Assembly: GCF_030463565.1 (NCBI RefSeq)
Contig: NC_134648.1
Span: forward strand, 48,546,346 to 48,610,345
Reading direction: 5' to 3'
Origin: Pelecanus crispus
Lineage: Eukaryota > Chordata > Aves > Pelecaniformes > Pelecanidae
Length of the DNA: 64,000 bases
Below, one piece after another: positions 25,001 to 35,100 of this stretch. The position numbers were made by a program, and so were the translations under genes. The stretch's first letter is position 1. Every line of letters begins with the position of its first letter. A model generated the notes under the pieces. It was not told the DNA's origin. It did no database searches and was given only the letters and a program-made list of their open reading frames with translations.

Positions 25001-28000
25001 TCCTGACAGTGTGGGATTGAGGGATGGAGACCTTATTCCTCTCCTCCTGCTTCTATTGCCCCATTAAAATGCTATAGACCTGATGCAAAAGAAACTGTAG
25101 CCCAGTCTGGGCTGCAGGCCCAGATCTCAGAGAGAGAGCACACTGTACTTTCATCAGTTTAATTACTTGAGGTGCAGGAGGCTCTTCTGCATTAACTAGT
25201 CCCCTGCTGAACTGGTTGCCATTATGCTGTCTCAGTGTTGCACAGTCCTTTGAGGAAAAGGGGATCTGGGGGTCTGTACTAGTAAAGGGAGGAGTAACTA
25301 CCTGGAATCATTGGTCTGTGCTGTCAACATGCACTTAATACCCCTGTCTCCACTCAAAAAGCATGGAAGTCCCCATACCGAAGAAATGAAACAAAGTTAA
25401 ATAGTCAGCCTGTCCTGGTTGTTAACCTCTTTCATTGTTTCTGCCGGGAAATTATTTCCTATGACTCAGTGAGTCAGCTCACAGCATCCAAACTGAGTCA
25501 GCTCATGTGGTTCCAGAGACGGCTCCATCCCTGTGCTGCTCTCTGGAGCCTTCCCTGCTCCTGCTGCGGCTGAACAAACCCAGATTCACATCTGCTCCTG
25601 CCATTCCTGTGCCGCCTCCTGCAAGTGAGCCAGCCGGTGCCTCTGCTTGCTCCAAGCAGGGTATGCAAATGAGGCACTGGAGATGGCAGTTGGCACCTCT
25701 AAGAGGTGCTAGGAAAATGGGTACCAGTGGCCAAATGGTGCTACTTAGTTTTCCAAAAAAAAAAAAGAAAAGAAAGATCAAAACACAGGAGAGAAAATGG
25801 ATAGAGACTGAGTTTAGCTCAGTGTTTACTTGCTGATGGTGTTTGGAGCTAGAGTGAAAAACACTCACAGATTACAGTTTCCAGAGGCAGCGACAGCCCA
25901 CCTCTCAAGGTTAAGCAGTCTCTGGCCCCTGCTGTGCGGGCACAAGCAGAGTGTGACCATGTGGCAAACCGGGACAGGGAACTGATCTGACTGAAAACTA
26001 CCCATGCTTGCTGGCTCAGCTTTCAGCTGGTTCGGGTGCCTGACCTGGTTCACCAGTCACTTGTGCCAACCCAGGGCAGCAGAAGGAGGTACAGAAATGA
26101 GTGGCCACAGAAATACATGTGGAGGGTGATGAGCAGCTAAGCAGTGCTGCTGGCTACAAAACCATGGCCTGCAGAGACAGTTGTGCTCAGTGGAGTGGAA
26201 GGCCCAAGGGAAGATCTGGTTCTGACTCACTGTTTCTTAGCGGGGGATAGCCCAGCTCTGGGGGAAGTCTGAGGAGGAACTAAAATGCTAAAAAACAAAC
26301 TGCTGTGAAAAGCTGCAGTCTGGTATAAGAGGGGTGTGTGCAAGGCATGAGCTATCCTTCAGAGGGAAAAGGCTGGGCTGTTTCTCCAAGCCTGTCAGTC
26401 ACACCAAATTTGTGTCTTCTCCATCATATTTGTCGTGTGGACAGGACCCTTCTCAGACACATTTTCTCAGCTGCTGACAAGGCTGCAGTTATCCCCTGTG
26501 GAGCAAATGGTGAGGAAAATCTGACTGGATCCGTAAGGCCAAGGCCTCAGAATGGGACGGCAGTCCAAACGGTGCTTTCAGCAGTCATTCTCTAACCACG
26601 TAATTCAAAACAATGGATATTGCAGGGGGGGAGTCATGATGTTGTCAAGCCTGTGTCCTAGTCAGTGCCAACTCACCTGAGATGCCAGGAGGCAGGGAGG
26701 GACCTTTACACCCTTACTTGCAGGACTGTTCCATGCTCCGGTGGCTTTGGGGAAACTCATTCCCCGTTTTTGCTTCTGTCTCCCCCCTTCCCCTATTTTT
26801 GTTTTGTGCCTTCCAGTTTGCATACTCAAATGAGGCCAAGCTCTCTCAGGTGATAGCTTTCCTGTCTTGCATCTTGCCTTGTCAGTTAATTTTATGTAAT
26901 TCTTCCAATGTAACGTTGCCTAAATGCAGGACCCTTTCACACAGTTTCTCTTGCAGGTCTGTGGTGGTGCTTCATTCTGAACCCCTTCCCAGTTATCAGT
27001 GTGGGAACAGAGGAATGTTCTTGGTGTGGTCACTTCGGGCAGCAAAAAGGGGCTGGTTTCAGAAAAACATGCTCTCTGCAGCTATGTGCCACTGAGTTCA
27101 GCAAGAAGTTGGAGAGGTTTGGAAGCAGTGATTTACGTTCTGCTCCCCATTTCAGATTCCCATACCAAGTGTGCCTGCATTCCAGCCATCCACCCCCATC
27201 CCTGAGCGCCTAGAAGCTGTACAGCGCTACATCAGGGAGCTTCAGTATCCTTTACTGTTACCTTAGTCACTGGTGCGATAACCCAGGAAGAGGGAGCAAG
27301 GGGAATTTCTTTTCCTGTGAAGAACAGAAAAGCTCATTCTGTTGTAGCTGGAGGGGAACTGAAACTTGCTCCCTGAAAACAGGAAGCTGGACTTGGGATG
27401 ATAGTCTGTTTTGCTGCTGTTTCTTTTCTGCCCAAGTTACCTTTGAATCCTGTTCACTCCTGCAACAAATGCACATATTGTCAAGGGCCTTTCCCCACTA
27501 CCCACCCTTCTAGGTCAGTGGCTTTACAGTGCCATTTCATTATAAACAAGCATATCTGACAGACGGACTCGGACTACAGACTGTGTCACCTCACTGTTCA
27601 GGCATGGGTGGGCTGTGCTGGTGAGAAAATGGCCTCTCAGGTCATCCTACTTGAACACTCTTCTCTGTAGCTGTCTAAAGGACAGTCAGCCACCCTGCTT
27701 TTGTGCAGCTGTGGTATCCTGCCCCTTTATGTGCAGAGCTGCCTGTGTGACTGTGTCCTGGGAATGAGGTTTCTCCATCCCTGTTGTGCTGGACAGCAGG
27801 TATGTGCCATGCAAGCATAGTCTAATCTCACTGATGAAACACAGAACTAGTTCTGGCTTCAGCCCTAAAACAAGGTAAGAAGGCAGACCTTTTGGCATCT
27901 CTTACCCATCTAAGGTGGTTGTGCTCTGGATTGGGTCCCAGTCAGTCTCAGAATAAGGCACCATGATTGTTTCAGTGCTCTGTGTGTTCTGTGCAGACCA

Positions 28001-31000
28001 GAGCAGGCAGAGATCTGTCAAACTTTGTTCTGCCCTGGTAACTGGAAAGCTGCGCAGTGCATGTGCTGTCAGCATGGACCTTTGGGAAATGGAGTGTGTG
28101 GGGCGGAGAAAGAATTGACAAGAAGGAAATACAGTGGAAGTAAGGAGGGACTATAAATGGGAGAAACGCAGGAGATAGGGGTGGGGACTCTCTTGCATTG
28201 CTGTTATATTTGTGGGATCATGACTTTGCTGTGAGAACAGTAAGTAACATGAAAGTTCTTCAGACAGATTTTCTTCAAACTCTACTTTCCAAACTGCCAA
28301 GCCCTTAACTTCTTGCCTCCAGGTACAATCACACTGGGACACAATTCTTTGAGATTAAGAAGAGCAGACCTCTGACTGGGTAAGTGCTGGCAGCCCCTAC
28401 AGCATTTAATCCTTGCTTTAAGATGTTGGGGCCTTGCTATACCCACTGCTTTTTCTTCCACCCCCTGGCCAGGTGGCACTCAGGGCTTTCAGTACTGCTG
28501 CTCCATCCTGCTTCAGGTGACTTCATTGTCTGTTGCCTGGGGCACGGCTGGGCAGAGCTGTGTCTGGCCCCTCTCAAGGACAAGAGTAGGTTTTGTTGTC
28601 ATGAATCAAAATCCAGTAAAATGACGTAAATGTATTTCAAAGATATGCAGATTCTGCCTGCTTCTAATTGGAATGTAACTATATGAACTTCTGATGGATT
28701 CTGAAATTAGGTCCTGCCCTAAACAAGTTTCGTAAAAGCCACGGATCTTTACAGGTCTAACTTCATAGCTCCTGTGAGTGCCTTTGCAGAATCTAGGCTC
28801 ACTAAGCTTTTGGCATCTCATACTTTGAAGGAGAAGGGGATTCTCCTGAATGCAGATATTGGGAAGAGCTGTGCCCCATAAGTTCCTGGAGATAAGCACC
28901 TCATGTTCATTGACTCTCTTGGATAGCATATTGAGAGTCTCCCAAGACTGGCTTCTTACTATTGGTCTAGTCCATAGTCTTATGTGACCCCAAATGTCTT
29001 CTCTTGTAATCAGTGCAATGTCTTCTCCACAGTATTTGTTGAATGGAGAGTAGGGTTGATGCCAGAGAAGAGGGCTTCACTGTCCTTGAACCTTGCGTGG
29101 CAAATATTGCTGGCTGTTGGTCCTTTGAGGCTTCCGCTTGTGGTCACATTGGTGTCCATCCAGAACAAGCCAAGTGCTGTGGTATCCCTGAGAACAGAAG
29201 TTGGCCTAGTAGGCAGCTTTGCTGTAACGCACTGAAGGGAGTTCCTTGCAAGCAGCGACAGCATGTGGTAGAGACCTGGTTTGGATTTAATATCTTCCTA
29301 AAGAAGGTATTTTCTTCTGTTCCCTGTCCTCAGTGGGTCACCTTCTCTCCTGGAAACCTACCTTACATATATAGTGCAAAAGGGCTGAACTGGCTGTACT
29401 TGCATAGCACAAGCCCTCTAACTGTCCTCATCTTTCCCTTTCCCACTCTGCAGGCTGATGGACCTGGCCAAAGAAATGACCAAAGAGGCCCTGCCAATAA
29501 AATGCCTGGAAGCTGTGATCCTGGGAATGTATCCTTTCCTCTTGGAATTGTGCATGTCTGCCCATCCTTTCTCCTCTGCTCTTATGACGGTTTGACACTG
29601 CTGATAATATTGTCACCAAGCCCCACATCCCTCTGTTTTCCTTCCCCAGTTCTCCCAAAAAAACCCACCAATAAAATCCAAATCCAAGCAATTCTCTGAA
29701 ATATCAGAACTAGTTCTTTGGAGTTGCTTCTCCTTCCCCAAGAAGGGTGGTACAGCTCTGGACAACTCTACAAGCGAGTAAAAGGTAAAGGAAGGATCTA
29801 AGGAATATCTAAAGAGGGGCAAAAATATTAGCTAGAGTTGGGTCAGGAATTCTTTTGTGGATAAAATTGTTCCTTTACTGCAAAGTTGCCTGCATGTGTT
29901 CTACATTAAAACAAGTTAGGGATCCTCCCTAACCTCTAATTATGGTGTATGTCACTTTACTATTATGTCTAACACTACCTGCCAGCTTAGGCAATACCTT
30001 TATTAATTCTAGACATGTGTCAACTTCAAGTACACATCTTTCCTAGCTATCTTCCAGGCTATCTATGTCACTCGGGCTATAGATTCTTGACGCACACTGG
30101 CAAAGCCACCTGCAGGGGCAGAGATGGCAAATGGATGGTTCAGAAGGGTGGTTTTATGAGTATTTTGTCCTGAAGGTTCCTCGGTTTGTGTGTGAAATAG
30201 TAGCTAGTAAAACAGATTAAAACAAACTGAGGAACAATGCTACAGCATTACAGTTTGGGAGCTATGGAATACAGTACGCTTGAGGTGTTAGCATTGCAAC
30301 TTCTGCATCACAAAACTGCACCAAAATTAACTCCCCTTTGTTGACTGTCTTGTTGAAGAGGCCAAGTCTGGTTTCCCCATGACCCAGATGAAAGCAGGGC
30401 AGCTTGCAATGAGCTGGACTCTTGATCTGGAGAACAAATCCTGCTTATGTGATGCCTGAATCCGTGGTGAGTCTGCTGAGCAGGCTGGGAAGGTTTGGAG
30501 CAGGAAAGAGGTATCTTGCCAAGAAAATGGTATCACTGGTTGTTTCCTGAATAGTGGCTGCTGTCAGTTACCTCACCAACAACATGACCACGCTGGACCG
30601 TTTCCCCATCAGCTTCAAAACCCACTTCTCAGGGAACTACTTCCGACACATTGTGCTGGGGGTGAACTTTGGAGGCCGCTATGGGGCACTGGGCATCAGC
30701 CGACGCGAGGAGCTCATGTACAAAGCACCCGTCTTCCGCACACTGAGCGAACTCATCTTTGACTTCGAGGAGGCATATCGCCGCTGCTGGCACACTCTCA
30801 AAAAGGTGAAGCTGGGCCACTGTGTGTCCCATGACCCACACAGCGTGGAGCAGATTGAGTGGAAGCATTCCATCCTGGATCTAGACAAGCTAACCCGGGA
30901 AGACTTCCGTAAAGAGCTTGAGAGACACGCCCGTGATATGAGGCTGAAGGTAAGGAACAAGGATGGAGTAGTTCACTGCTGCATCCGCTGTCTTGCCTGG

Positions 31001-32132
31001 ATGATGGTGTGCTGGGGGAATGAAGTGGCAGGAGTGGCAGTGAAGAGGCTCTCCTAGATGGTACTGGAGTAGAGGGTGAATTGGAGTCTGGGGGCTCTTT
31101 TCCTTTGTATACAGGCCGATCCCCTAATGGACGCTCATGCAGTACTGCAGCTGCGATTAGCTTGGACTGTACAACAGTCCTTGGAGCCATAGCTGTCACT
31201 GTGGCTTGTTTTTTCTGGCTTTTGCATTTTTGATGCGCTTGCCTTGCCTTTTCGTCTTTTATTCCCATATAATTAATCATTGTTAGGCTTTGTCTTTTCT
31301 GGTTACCACTTGTATTGGTTTTCTGCTCATGTTGCTCTTCAATTTTTCTGGCAGATTGGCAAAGGAACTGGGCCTCCCTCTCCCACCAAGGACAGAAAGA
31401 AAGATGTCTCCTCCCCACAAAGAGGTCAGGCCAGCCCCCATCGGCGCAACAGCCGTGGGGACCGACGGTGAGTGGGCTGCTGGGCAGGAGACCTAGCTAG
31501 AGCATCTCTTTTACTCACAGACTCCACCTTGCTGTCTGGTTTTGGATCCTTCTGATGTCTCACTGGGGTTCTTTGTAACAGGGGATACTTCTCTGACCTG
31601 CAGTAGCATTCTTCCCTAGTCTGTGCCTTTGTGAGTTTATCAGTGCTTGAGGAGTGGGGGGACAGCTGGTTTTTTTTGTTTTGGCAAGGGAGGAGGAAAG
31701 CAGCTCAAATAGACAGTGATCTTGATAGCTGATATTTAACCTTACGCAGGGGTCTGAGCTCTGGTGTTTCACAGACCTGTGCCCCAAAGAGATCCCAAAA
31801 ATTACACTGCTGTCAGTGAGATAGTTTTCCTGAAACTGATCTGGGGTACCAGAGTGGACTTCCTACTTTTCCTAACCTGCATGCTCTTCTGTGGAGATTG
31901 CTGGGAGAGTTACTGGAGGTTGCAGAATAACCCTGCCCTCAGTAGTGTAGGATAAGTCTGAAGCTTTCCTGTACCTTCTCCTGTGCTGCCATCTCTATGT
32001 GCAGAATCTCCTGACTGAAAAAACAGTTTCTGAATAGTTCTTACCCTCTTTGCTCACAGGCCATCTGGTGAGAAGAAGCCTGCCGATTCCAAAGCTATGC
32101 CAGACCTCAATGGGTACCAGATCCGGGTGTGA
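21736..32132 (+). CDS. VASH1: Vasohibin-1, tubulin tyrosine carboxypeptidase (7 coding exons)
   Basis: Joined coding exons are 21736-22011, 27156-27244, 28323-28379, 29454-29528, 30568-30949, 31355-31467 and 32060-32132. They give 1065 nt, 354 aa plus TGA, with every splice phase consistent; human VASH1 is 365 aa. Family knowledge: with its small partner SVBP, vasohibin removes the C-terminal Tyr of alpha-tubulin in the cytosol; it is also a secreted angiogenesis inhibitor. The transglutaminase-like Cys-His-Ser triad is visible as Cys158 (context IKCLEA), His193 (YFRHIVLG) and Ser210 (ALGISRRE), matching human 169/204/221. The N terminus is Gly/Ala/Glu-rich and poorly conserved; conservation with human starts at EEDLRDGG. 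The C-terminal tail from residue 294 is basic and Ser/Pro-rich and ends in DLNGYQIRV, as in human. ATG 21736 is the first in-frame start; the next ATG at 21742 aligns better with human Met1. Introns 2 and 4 have U12-type donors. Confidence 0.97.
22012..27155 (+). other. VASH1: VASH1 intron 1 (5144 nt)
   Basis: Bounded by GTGAGA and TTTCAG. It contains the rest of the CpG island, a 17-base T run (23488-23504), an octamer ATGCAAAT at 25663-25670 and the AP-1/MAF cluster at 25462-25505. No alternative coding exon is supported. Confidence 0.8.
25462..25505 (+). promoter_or_regulatory. AP-1/MAF site cluster in VASH1 intron 1
   Basis: Three TRE-type sites lie within 44 bp: TGACTCA at 25462, TGAGTCA at 25470 and TGAGTCA at 25494. 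The last two sit in an exactly repeated 12-mer, TGAGTCAGCTCA. The extended TGAGTCAGC half resembles a MARE bound by MAF/NRF2 heterodimers. Enhancer function for VASH1 is inference. Confidence 0.5.
27156..27244 (+). CDS. VASH1: VASH1 coding exon 2
   Basis: Residues 93-121 plus two bases of Gln122. It begins IPIPSVPAFQ after acceptor TTTCAG and encodes ERLEAVQRYIREL. It ends CA before a U12-like donor GTATCCTTT. The first intron is 5144 nt. Confidence 0.95.
27245..28322 (+). other. VASH1: VASH1 intron 2, U12-type candidate
   Basis: The donor GTATCCTTTA matches the minor-spliceosome 5' consensus (RTATCCTTT). CCCTTAAC at 28302-28309 matches the U12 branch consensus TTCCTTAAC with its adenosine about 15 nt before exon 3, inside the usual 10-20 nt range. 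There is little polypyrimidine tract between them. Confidence 0.85.
28323..28379 (+). CDS. VASH1: VASH1 coding exon 3
   Basis: Completes Gln122 and encodes YNHTGTQFFEIKKSRPLT up to the split Gly141; donor GTAAGT. The acceptor CCTCCAG is preceded by a U12-like branch site, CCCTTAAC. Confidence 0.95.
29454..29528 (+). CDS. VASH1: VASH1 coding exon 4 (catalytic Cys)
   Basis: Encodes LMDLAKEMTKEALPIKCLEA onwards and carries the catalytic Cys158. It ends in the middle of Ile166 (AT) at a second U12-like donor, GTATCCTTT. Confidence 0.95.
29529..30567 (+). other. VASH1: VASH1 intron 4, U12-type candidate
   Basis: The donor GTATCCTTTC fits the U12 5' consensus. The branch candidate TTTCCTGAAT (30543-30552) has two differences from consensus; its adenosine is about 17 nt before exon 5. 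An AG at 30553-30554, too close to the branch, is skipped. Intron retention would stop translation at TGA 29593-29595. Confidence 0.78.
30568..30949 (+). CDS. VASH1: VASH1 coding exon 5 (catalytic His and Ser)
   Basis: Residues 166-293, the largest exon. It holds catalytic His193 and Ser210 and the conserved SHDPHSVEQIEWKHS block. The acceptor is CTGTCAG, chosen because only this AG keeps the frame as Ile-Tyr-Leu-Thr; donor GTAAGG, phase 0. Confidence 0.96.
31355..31467 (+). CDS. VASH1: VASH1 coding exon 6
   Basis: Residues 294-330 plus two bases of Arg331. Encodes IGKGTGPPSPTKDRKKDVSS and the following basic tail. Acceptor CTGGCAG, donor GTGAGT. Confidence 0.95.
32060..32132 (+). CDS. VASH1: VASH1 coding exon 7 with stop
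   Basis: Residues 331-354, ending KAMPDLNGYQIRV and TGA at 32130-32132. The last residues are the same as in human VASH1. Confidence 0.95.
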
Positions 32133-35100
32133 AGAGAGCTGTGCCTTGTGTGCCTGGCTCCACAGACTTCTTGCTGGCCACGTTGGGACCTGGATCCACC
32201 TGCAGGGGTTCTGAGAAAGGGAACAGGGGAGTGGGAGCAGAACAGAGTGCTGATCTTCCCAGGTACTTCTTAGTGGGCCAGTGCCAGAGCTGGATCCCAT
32301 GGGTCCCAGAGGATTCACCTGCCTGTTTCTGGGAGAGGTGTCCATCTTAATTCACTGAAACAAGTATTTTTTAAAAAAAAGATCTACACATTGGTGGGAG
32401 TTTGCTGCAGGAAGAATATGAAGTGAGTGGGGTCAGCAGACTTGCTATCAATTTTTTTGTGTTGACAGCAAGTAGATGAAGCATCTTGTCGACAGTACTT
32501 CTTCCCTGTCTGCACAGAAGTCTTCAACCCATGCAAGGCCTGCAGGGCTGAGGGAGAAGTGATGCTGGAATAGGATGGCCCCCGCACCTTGTGCAAAAAC
32601 TCCTGGTTTGTCATTATGAACACTTTGTTTAGCATTGCTCTTGTGAGAGACAGGGCTGAATTTGCTCAGCCTTATTGATCACACAAGGGCCTCTCATCTG
32701 GAGAAACCACATCTTGTATGTTTAGTCCTGCCTATTTCAAAGCATTTCATTGTCTCTGAGGGGGTAGACAGTGGGATGATGATCCTCTTTACCCACTGCG
32801 ATGCTGGTGAGCTGTCGCTGTAAGTCCTTTTGTGGTTGAGTGGGTCAGGATACGCCTATGCCACTGCCATATGAAAACAGGCACAGAGACCTCAATCGTC
32901 CCAGCAGTGGAGGCAGGGGCAGGCAGGGGCTGGTGGGAAGCCTGAACTTTGAGTCATCTCTTCATCAGCCTTCGCTCTATTAACTTCTAGTGACTGCTAC
33001 TGTGAAAGCTTGCAGAAGGCACTTCAGTCACTGAGGTACGAGTTTTAAGAGTAAAGCGTTAAAGAAGGATTTAATGACATGAAAAGGTTTTACAAGCATT
33101 TTTCCTTTCCACAAGGGTCTTGCTCCTTCCTCACCATAGTGTTAGTGCTAGAGTTACAGACACCTGTTGGTGGGAAGCCCTGCTCAAGGAGATTGCAGCT
33201 GCTTTCCTGACAGCTCAGCCTGGAGCCTCCTGAAAGTAGTTCCCCACCCCAGTCGCAGAGCTGTGCTGGTGTTCTGGCTCTTGGGATAGCTGCAGTATTT
33301 AACAGCACCACTTAGGCTAGCCTTCCCCAAAGGGCTGGGCTGGGCCTTTTTGCCCACTTACTGCCTTGACTCTTTCTACGCTTCTTTTCAGGGGAGTGTT
33401 GTACTACTGATTAAGCAGTGTAATGCTTGTCAGAAATCTGGATTGTTGTCAGACCTCTCTGAGTCCTCTGGCCTCGAAACAGTGGGGTTGCCAGAAGTCA
33501 GAACAGTATGCCTTTGAAGTGATCTGGATGCACGGATCTAGGGGATGCAAAAACTGAGCTTGGGAATGGGAGCATCCTTGAGAGAAACTGAGTCTTGTTT
33601 TATCACAGCACTGACAAGGAGCTAAACCTTCTGAAATACGACATATTTAATTTTGTTAGAACTGGGCTTACTCTTTCCCGTGAACTTGTTAGAAACACGA
33701 TGGAGCTTAGCTCTACCAGGTTTTTTGTTGCAGTATTGCTGTGCCACACCCTCATATAAGCAGTGCTATTTTGGTGGCAGAGAATGGGTTCTTATCCCGC
33801 AACAAATCAGCTCTTCTGTCGAGTTAAAGCAGTGTTAATCTCTGAAGCACCACCCACAAGCGATTTAACTCAGGCCTTACAGGTTCCTAATTGTACATCC
33901 CTAACTGACGTAACTTGCCGGGCGCTATAGCCACACCACTGCAGTCTGTCCTTCCAAGCTCTCTTTGCAGTATGTACTTTTCTGCTATGCTGTACGACCA
34001 AGAGGACAATCCACAGGGAGGTGGCAGAACTTGCTGCTGATCCAAGATAAGGTTAATCCAGAAGAGGATGCCAGTTTCCACAGTGCAGTGCAACACCTGT
34101 CCCCTTGCTTGCACTCCAGCTACATGCAACAATTTGAAATTAGACAGCAGTAGCAAGCCAAGCACCCATTTGAATGTGTCCTCTGGTCAATTCTGTGTGG
34201 CTGTAAATTAACATCTTTAGTGTCTGGATGCTAACAATGATGTTAGCTGTAAAGGTACCACAGTTACCTGCAAATAATATGGGTCACTTGGAGGCCACAA
34301 ACAGCCTTTGCATAACGTTTGCTATGCAGCAGACTGAAAGTTCAGATGCCACTGTGAATTGTATGATAAACACAAGCAGCAGTCAGCAAAGGAGACTGAA
34401 TGTCAGGTTTTATTAAAGTGGATGAAATCCAGAAAAAAACTTATAAAAGCCACTTAGACAAAACTAGGATGCATCCTCACTGTGACTTTGGTTGGTTGGT
34501 TGGTTAGTTAATTCAGAGTAACTGGAAAGCTCTTGAGAGTAATTAGTAACTTCATACAGAGCACATTCAATAGCTGGACAGACTTAAGCATTTTTAGATG
34601 GAAAGGAGGGAAAGTGTGTTGGGGGGAGGAAGACTTCAAAACAGACGGGGCAAGTGAGGCATCAGTTGCAAGCTAATGATGCTTTCTTGAAAGCAGGGCA
34701 AAAGGGATGCTCAGCAGTGTTAGATCACCAGAGCAGAATGGCTTAAAACAAAATGCTCTGTTTGACCTGGTAATTAAGTGCTTTCCTGCAGGACGTAACT
34801 GAGGCCAATAGCTTAGAAAACTAAAGGAAGTGGATGTTTAAGGAATGAGTAACAGGTAAAGTTCAAGGTCTCTTAATCTTCAGCTGTAGCCAGACAAGAA
34901 TATCCTCTCTCAAGATTTAGTTGCACAATTATGTACGTTAGCAGACATTTAATTCTTCTTATGTATCTAATGTTGACGACTTCTGAAGATGGACACAGGA
35001 GCAGACATGAGCCCTTTACTAGGGTTTCTAATTCAAGCCTTCTACTACGTTTCTCTGTGTGGCAGAATTCCTGCCCCTTACTGCTTCTGTATCTCCAGTT

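Noticed and set aside
29043-29699. A 218-codon plus-strand open frame over VASH1 exon 4
   Set aside because: It crosses exon 4 in the wrong frame and shows no recognisable protein; the frame set by VASH1 explains the conserved part.
30950-31057. Extension of VASH1 exon 5 into intron 5 with a 36-codon tail
   Set aside because: GTAAGG after exon 5 is a normal strong donor and the next exon continues the conserved protein; retention is possible but nothing in the sequence favours it.
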